A program made the translations under genes and the position numbers. The notes below the pieces were generated by a model. That model had not been told where the DNA came from, made no database searches, and saw nothing but the letters and a program-made list of their open reading frames with translations. A DNA stretch of 64,000 bases, from the NCBI GenBank assembly GCA_036245805.1, contig BTRK01000006.1, forward strand, positions 42,502,520-42,566,519, written 5' to 3'. Below, in pieces: positions 58,911-64,000 of this stretch. Origin of the DNA: Pristionchus mayeri (lineage: Eukaryota; Nematoda; Chromadorea; Rhabditida; Neodiplogasteridae). Every line of letters begins with the position of its first letter. The stretch's first letter is position 1.

Positions 58911-61900
58911 TAGATCGTGGTTTCATTTCTCGAACTCTACTACATACTACGTTCACTCGCAAGGCATACCGGTGAGAGCGAGCAGTGGTCTCGCTCTCTC
59001 CGTTTTCCACGCTATCTCGACGGTTAGAGTGACGAGAGAGCGTGCACAACGAGGAGAGTCAGACGATTACTCGTGACGGCATGCACAGAATGAGAGGAGT
59101 CAATGCGAACCCATCTCTACCTTGAGGAAGACAGTGAATGAGGGGCTATTTGTCAGGGAGATAAGTGCGAACAAGCGATCTTACATCCATCGCCAGTACA
59201 CAGAGAGGTAATGGGAAGGGTATAATGGAGTTCCCAGAGTGAGGAGGCCTCTCCTGATGATGTTCCACCTATTTGTGACTGGAGTTCTATAACAAAACAA
59301 CTGGATGTGTGAGATCCAAATTCACATCACTGATGAAGAGAAAGTAGAAGAAATAAGGATGGTCTATTTGAATCGTATGCTGAGTGGGTGTTTGATATTA
59401 ACGAAGCTTATTTGAAAAAAATGAAGCAAGTTGCCACCCCGTCCAACTTCCTTCTCCAGCTAGTGGATATGTACAAAACGGAACATAGAGGGGAGGCGGT
59501 TGCGCATCACAATGCGATTATCTCGGAGGAGACTCCCTAAGAATGAGAAGGCATTCTGAAGGAGGCGCGACTCTTGAGCCCGCAAATGGACATGAACTGG
59601 AACATAATGAGGAGATGATGAGAGCGGCCATGTTCTTAAACTGCATGAAACATGGGGGAGAATAGGGGAATGTTCTAGCCGAGTCTGGAAAGACAAAGTG
59701 AGAGACAAAGTACTCGCGTATCTCATTACGAATTTCAAGACGAGAACATAGAGAGAGGATGAACAAAGATGTTCAAGCAAGGGAGAGGGACGAGCAAGGG
59801 AATTAATCTCCACTCCTTTATCTTCTCCCGCTCCCCCTCGCTGGACGGGGGCCTGAGAAACGGCTGATGTGGGAATCGCGCGGAATCTGCACAGGCCGGA
59901 ACTAGGGGCGAAACTCAACCGTAGGACCAGTCAAATGAAGAGATGATTACCCGAATTCGAACTCTATTGCAAAGCCCAGAATTGCTTGACTCGAGATGCA
60001 CAGAAGGTACAGTAACCAAAGTAAGCAGTAACAACAACACACCTCCCTCAACTGCTTCTCTTTTTCAGGAGGAAGAGAGGGAGATTATTATACATCGATG
60101 CAGGAGCAGAGAAATAAAAGAGGGATTGGCCTCGGGGGCGACAACGCAGACGCACAAACTTCCGGTCTTTTCACACCGGCAGTGGAATGCCCCAGGAGAG
60201 GCCACAATGACCGAGTAATGCATACTACTCGAGAGAGAGGGATAGAGGCAGATACAGTGCCGATACCAGAACCGATTTGCGATTTGGCCCACCCACACGC
60301 AGAGACAAAACGGGGAGGGAGGACCAGAGAGGGTTCTTGTGCCCATCCCACCCTGACAAGGCCAACAACTGTGCCGCCTGCTAGTCCTCTACCGTATCCG
60401 ATTGCGCATGTGTTCCAGGGCAGCATAAACAACCATTGATAGGTGACGTAACCAGAGACCTGAAGGAACATAGCTGGTAGTGATAGACGAGATGGGTCAT
60501 CCCGAAAGTAGCTTGGCATCGCTAACACATGGAATGAGCGAATCCAAATGTGTTTATTAAGAAATCATATCCTAGCATTTCATATTATATTCGGGGCCAA
60601 AAAGCGTGCAATACACCCATCCATCAGCGGATCCGTACAGTGGGGAGCACGCACTGTAGCCACAATATGAAGACAATGGGCGCGGTTCCTTTCTCGCGGG
60701 GGTGATTGATGAGGCGCTAACACGATTATTCTGACAAGCTCATATAGATCGACCTTGACGAGTACAGCGGGGCGGTAATGGAGTCCGTTGTCCCCCTTCT
60801 CATTGAGTGTTCCTCAGAGGGAGAGAATGGGGGCTGATGACAGCTGGTTCGGTGAAACTCGAACCGATCGCATCGCAAAAGATTATTAGCCACGCTTTGC
60901 GCATCTCATTTCGGGGCCGGCGGCGAGTGCGATCTAGCCCTTGCATGATAGAAAGTCTTTCTAACGACTGAAGTGTAACAGCTTTAAAGAACTAAAAATT
61001 CTGCACAATCCCTAAACCTGGGATCATATTTGTTTATGGAAAAGTATTCGCTCAACAAAATGCAACGGACTGGTACTGGCGATGATAGGAATTGTCTGAT
61101 ATTGTGCAGAATCATGCAAATCTTGCGGCTACTTTAGAGTCTCCCTAAAGACTCATAGTTAGTCTAACTGCGGACTGCTGACTCTGATTGTATTCAACAC
61201 AGAAACAAAACGAAGCTGATCAAGGGAGGGAACAAACATGCATGGCATGGCGTAAGAGGGGGACAATTTGGCACGCCGCTCATCCCACAAAAGCATGCAT
61301 AACACATCGTAAATAACCTCCCCTCCCGCCGTTACTGCCCCGCCGCGCTCTTTTTGATGAAAGAGAGAGAGCTACAACATATACATAGAAGGGGGATCAC
61401 TGGAGACCCGATAGGGAGATTTAAGGTGCGCATCAAGTTACACGAGAAGACTGCCGAAAGGACAACTAGGATTAGGGGGGATTTAGGGCGGAGGGAACGA
61501 GGGGTCCGGCCACATATGGATCAGCCTATCAAGCACGGAAGATGGAGGGGAGAGAGAATGGCGAAACGGAGGAGTGAGTCAAGAGGAAGTTGCGCAAGGA
61601 AGACGCATCAAGTAATAATTTATCATCTTTCCAAGCTCCAGGAAAAATACTTGAAACGTCGAACATTCAAGTATTTTGGTAATTAAAGACGCAGTGAATG
61701 CAAAAAAGGGCATCGGCTAAAAGTTACGGGAGTCGGCAGTGCATGGGGTGTCTCCAACCCAGGGCTTCGGGCCCGTATGGTCACTCGGGGAGTGTTCCCT
61801 CTTCATCCCCCCTCGCGCTCTATCGGTCCACTCTAATCATAGACCGGACGCCGTAACTCGGTTAGACTCTCTAGAGGGGAGAATGAGCGATAGAGCGGAC

Positions 61901-62477
61901 GCGCGGGGCTGCAAGGAGTACCTCTTGCGCAAATGAGGTACTCGATACGAGTTAAGGCATCCTCCATCCCTCCCTAAGTGGTCAATCAAGCCAATCGCGA
62001 CGCATTGAGGGAGATTTAGTGGAGATTCGCAGCCAAAACACTCGGCATTATGCGGTTTCATACGAAAAAGCAGGCTATGAACATTCAATACGCATCGGTG
62101 CGAAAATAAATTACACGAAATGAGTGTTCAAAAGCATCGGTTACTGGTTCTAGAAACCATTGGCAGTGCAAGGGATAGTCAGACTGCGCTCCCAATCATA
62201 ACTCGCGCACCTAACAGTTCTCTCTCCTCTCTCTCGATTGCCCATTATGGGATGGAAATGAAGCGAGAGCGAGGGAGGCTGGCTAGTGATCATCAAAGGG
62301 AGGGAATCCATTGAGAGACCATTAGAGACAGATGCAATGAGTTTGATGAGAGAGAGAGACAATTGGGATTGGGGGCACTGATCGTGTGGGGAGTAGGGCT
62401 TGAGCAGTAATCGTTTTCGGATACTAAAACATGATTGAGACAGAAATGGTTAGTAGTGGGTCGTGGGTCGAGCGGTT

Positions 62478-62613
62478 GGGGGCATGGCAACTGGGCAAAC
62501 GACGGCAACTGATCAAAATGACATAATTCGCTACAAAGTAGCTTCTGAATCTCGCTAGAGGGGAGTAATCAACAGTTGTCGAAATGCCGTTTGCCGAGAG
62601 TTGTCATGCCCCC
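62478..62613. repeat. Small F2-related foldback
   Basis: Ends GGGGGCATGGCAACTGGGCA and mirror TTGTCATGCCCCC, with inner GCAAACGACGG/CCGTTTGC. It resembles the termini of the element at 20968-21394 but is only ~136 bp. Confidence 0.7.
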
Positions 62614-63590
62614 GAGAGGCCTGCTCGAAGTCAGAAGGTAGACAGTTCGATACCTTATGTCAGCCCAATTTTCCGCGTCGAATATTCGAGATGGATAAAT
62701 CAGATGTTACGTAGGTAACATGGTTCATTATCCACCTCCATTTTCTAATCGACACCAGACATAGCTTCCATCAATGTTGATCGATCGAAAGTCGAATAAG
62801 ATATTGCAAGAAATGGATGAAGGGTATGATTAAAGGGAGCAAAACACTATTGTGAGGCCAAATATCCACCTACATTTTGCCATTGAACATTTCATTCAAC
62901 CCAATACACCACCTACCATTTTGGGAACATTGGCAACTCTTTTGAGAATCCCATATGGACTCCTATTTACTATTTAAAGTTTAAAGATATAGAGACATCC
63001 TCGCTCCGGTAATACCGGTGCGAGAATTGCTCAAAAATGTGTATTTTTTGTACGATGGCAGGTAATGCCAATTTATTGTTTTCGATGGAACATTTCAATT
63101 TTGAATATCGATAAGCTTATTATTAACGGCAAAATAGAGTCGGGCAGAAATGAAGAATTCCAAAAGATGTGTGGACTTCGCATTTTTTGACTTTGTATAA
63201 GGAATCAAAAATACGCACTATACAAATGTTTCGTTCAATTGAATTCGGCGTATATTTCTCGCCCGAATGCAATTGTATAGCTTTCACCCCATATGATTCA
63301 CGGAATATATCTTGGGCGAAATTTCATTGATATTGTAGTCTTTCGTCTCCACTCAATCATGCCCGATTCTGCATTTGGCCTCAATTCGCCAATTTCAGCT
63401 CCCGATTGCACTACAATTTCCCTTTTCTGATAGAAAAAGTAGTTAATCCTTCGACATCTCACGTCGTATCTTTATCACAATACGAATAATCGGCAGAGCC
63501 AATGCATCGAGTAACACAGCTACGAAACAGAAATAGGATTCTGGAGTAGGGATAGTACGGAGTGTAAGCATGACGGGGGATAGGGCGAAG
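62614..63590. other. Intergenic stretch before the activin-receptor-like gene end
   Basis: AT-rich, no motif recognised. It would include the 3' UTR of the minus-strand gene ending at 63625. Confidence 0.45.
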
Positions 63591-63630
63591 GACCTTAGGC
63601 GACCTTAGGCGACCTTAGGCATCCTTAGGC
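63591..63630. repeat. Four tandem copies of GACCTTAGGC
   Basis: Three exact 10-bp units and one variant (ATCCTTAGGC). The last unit supplies the TAA stop codon of the minus-strand gene; the array extends into its 3' untranslated side. Confidence 0.9.
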
Positions 63631-63904
63631 GGAGAAGTGCTCGTTGCACATGTCACCGAGGCAGCAGCAGAAGTTCATCTCCATCACCTGGTTGGCCACC
63701 TTGCACGCCTTCTTCTGGCACTGCGTCAGCAGCGAGATCTGCGAAAATATTGATCGGTACCGTAACCCGGACTGGTACCCTAACCCAGATTGGTACCGTA
63801 CTCCTACGGTATAAACTCACGTCCTGCATCTCCATGCAGCCCTGCTGCACCATACCTCCCTCCCTGTGCCAGAGTGTGTAGCAGCCCGTGGAGACTTCGT
63901 GGAA
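63625..63904 (-). CDS. Activin-receptor/Ly6-like cysteine-rich domain, last two exons of a gene
   Basis: Exons 63904-63821 and 63738-63625 (28 codons, then 37 codons plus stop), joined by a GT-AG intron in phase 0; the 5' part lies beyond the window. The reading shows GCYTLWHREG, a GCMEMQD turn, and the terminal FCCCLGDMCNEHFS. This resembles the CCC-x-G/D-x-x-CN signature that closes the three-finger ectodomain of activin/TGF-beta receptors and of Ly6 proteins. The frame stops two residues later, with no membrane segment, kinase or GPI tail. This is either a secreted binding protein or an alternative/truncated end of a receptor. The class is inferred from the cysteine pattern. Confidence 0.6.
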
Positions 63905-63911
63905 CTGCAAA

Positions 63912-63992
63912 GTAGAGTTCGAGAAACGGTACCACGCTCTCTTTATTCTACACACTCTTTCATCCGGTCGAGGGGCAGGAGAGTGTATTGAA
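63912..63992. repeat. GAGAGAG hairpin repeat, member at right edge
   Basis: GTAGAGTTCGAGAAACGGTA leads into CACGCTCTCTTTATTCTACA, and ACACTCT is mirrored by AGAGTGT near 63980. It sits in the intron upstream of the penultimate exon. Confidence 0.65.
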
Positions 63993-64000
63993 TTACGAGA

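Larger units (their letters stand above)
56426..62477. other. 6-kb intergenic region, no gene supported
   Basis: Purine-rich stretches, small hairpins and scattered short frames (the longest, 152 codons, minus strand 59460-59918) without recognisable motifs. Recurrent strings such as GAATTTCGAACTCT and GAGAGAGCGTG belong to the small hairpin family. Confidence 0.5.

Noticed and set aside
59460..59918. Minus-strand open frame of 152 codons
   Set aside because: Composition follows the local CT-rich repeats; no motif, homologous copy or splice context.
1..64000. CRISPR arrays, operons of bacterial type, rRNA genes
   Set aside because: No spaced direct repeats of CRISPR type, no rRNA signature, and the spliced genes show a eukaryotic genome.

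Overview
The window looks like nematode nuclear DNA. It has short introns ending in TTTCAG-like acceptors, a tandem cluster of serpentine (7-transmembrane) receptor genes of nematode type, RTE and CR1-like non-LTR retrotransposon pieces, mariner and Tc1-like elements, and an envelope-bearing LTR-element remnant of a kind known from nematodes. I cannot fix the genus; a chromadorean (rhabditid or diplogastrid-like) worm is my inference. All spliced models were built by eye from GT/AG sites, reading-phase closure and paralogue comparison.

Left third (1-17400), almost all mobile DNA. A near-perfect palindrome with arms of at least 1.16 kb carries two identical LINE reverse-transcriptase tails. 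It is followed by a foldback element, a palindromic MITE, a broken mariner, and an envelope-glycoprotein fossil with a 3' LTR. An RTE retrotransposon with one frameshift then lies between two ~1.9 kb foldback elements of one family.

Middle (17800-34100). A tentative small acidic-protein gene and a tRNA-Arg precede three tandem minus-strand 7TM receptor genes of 342, 333 and 333 aa with the same eight-exon structure. The first two are swollen by foldbacks, a mariner and a Tc1-like element, all in introns; the third is compact. A block of ~115 bp is kept upstream of each of the three. A third ~1.06 kb foldback closes the cluster.

Right-middle (34185-48553). An unrecognised 354-aa soluble-protein gene (11 exons) and a 27-exon gene for a 1105-aa type I membrane protein (signal peptide, five Ig-like domains, two FN3 domains, one membrane segment, ~270-aa cytoplasmic tail), both on the minus strand. 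Two tRNA genes sit inside introns of the Ig/FN3 gene.

Right third (48554-63600). Long intergenic DNA with no gene I can support. It is rich in GA/CT and poly-G runs, small hairpin repeats and a second, inverted and truncated mariner copy. At the right edge are the last two exons of a minus-strand gene encoding a cysteine-rich activin-receptor/Ly6-like domain.
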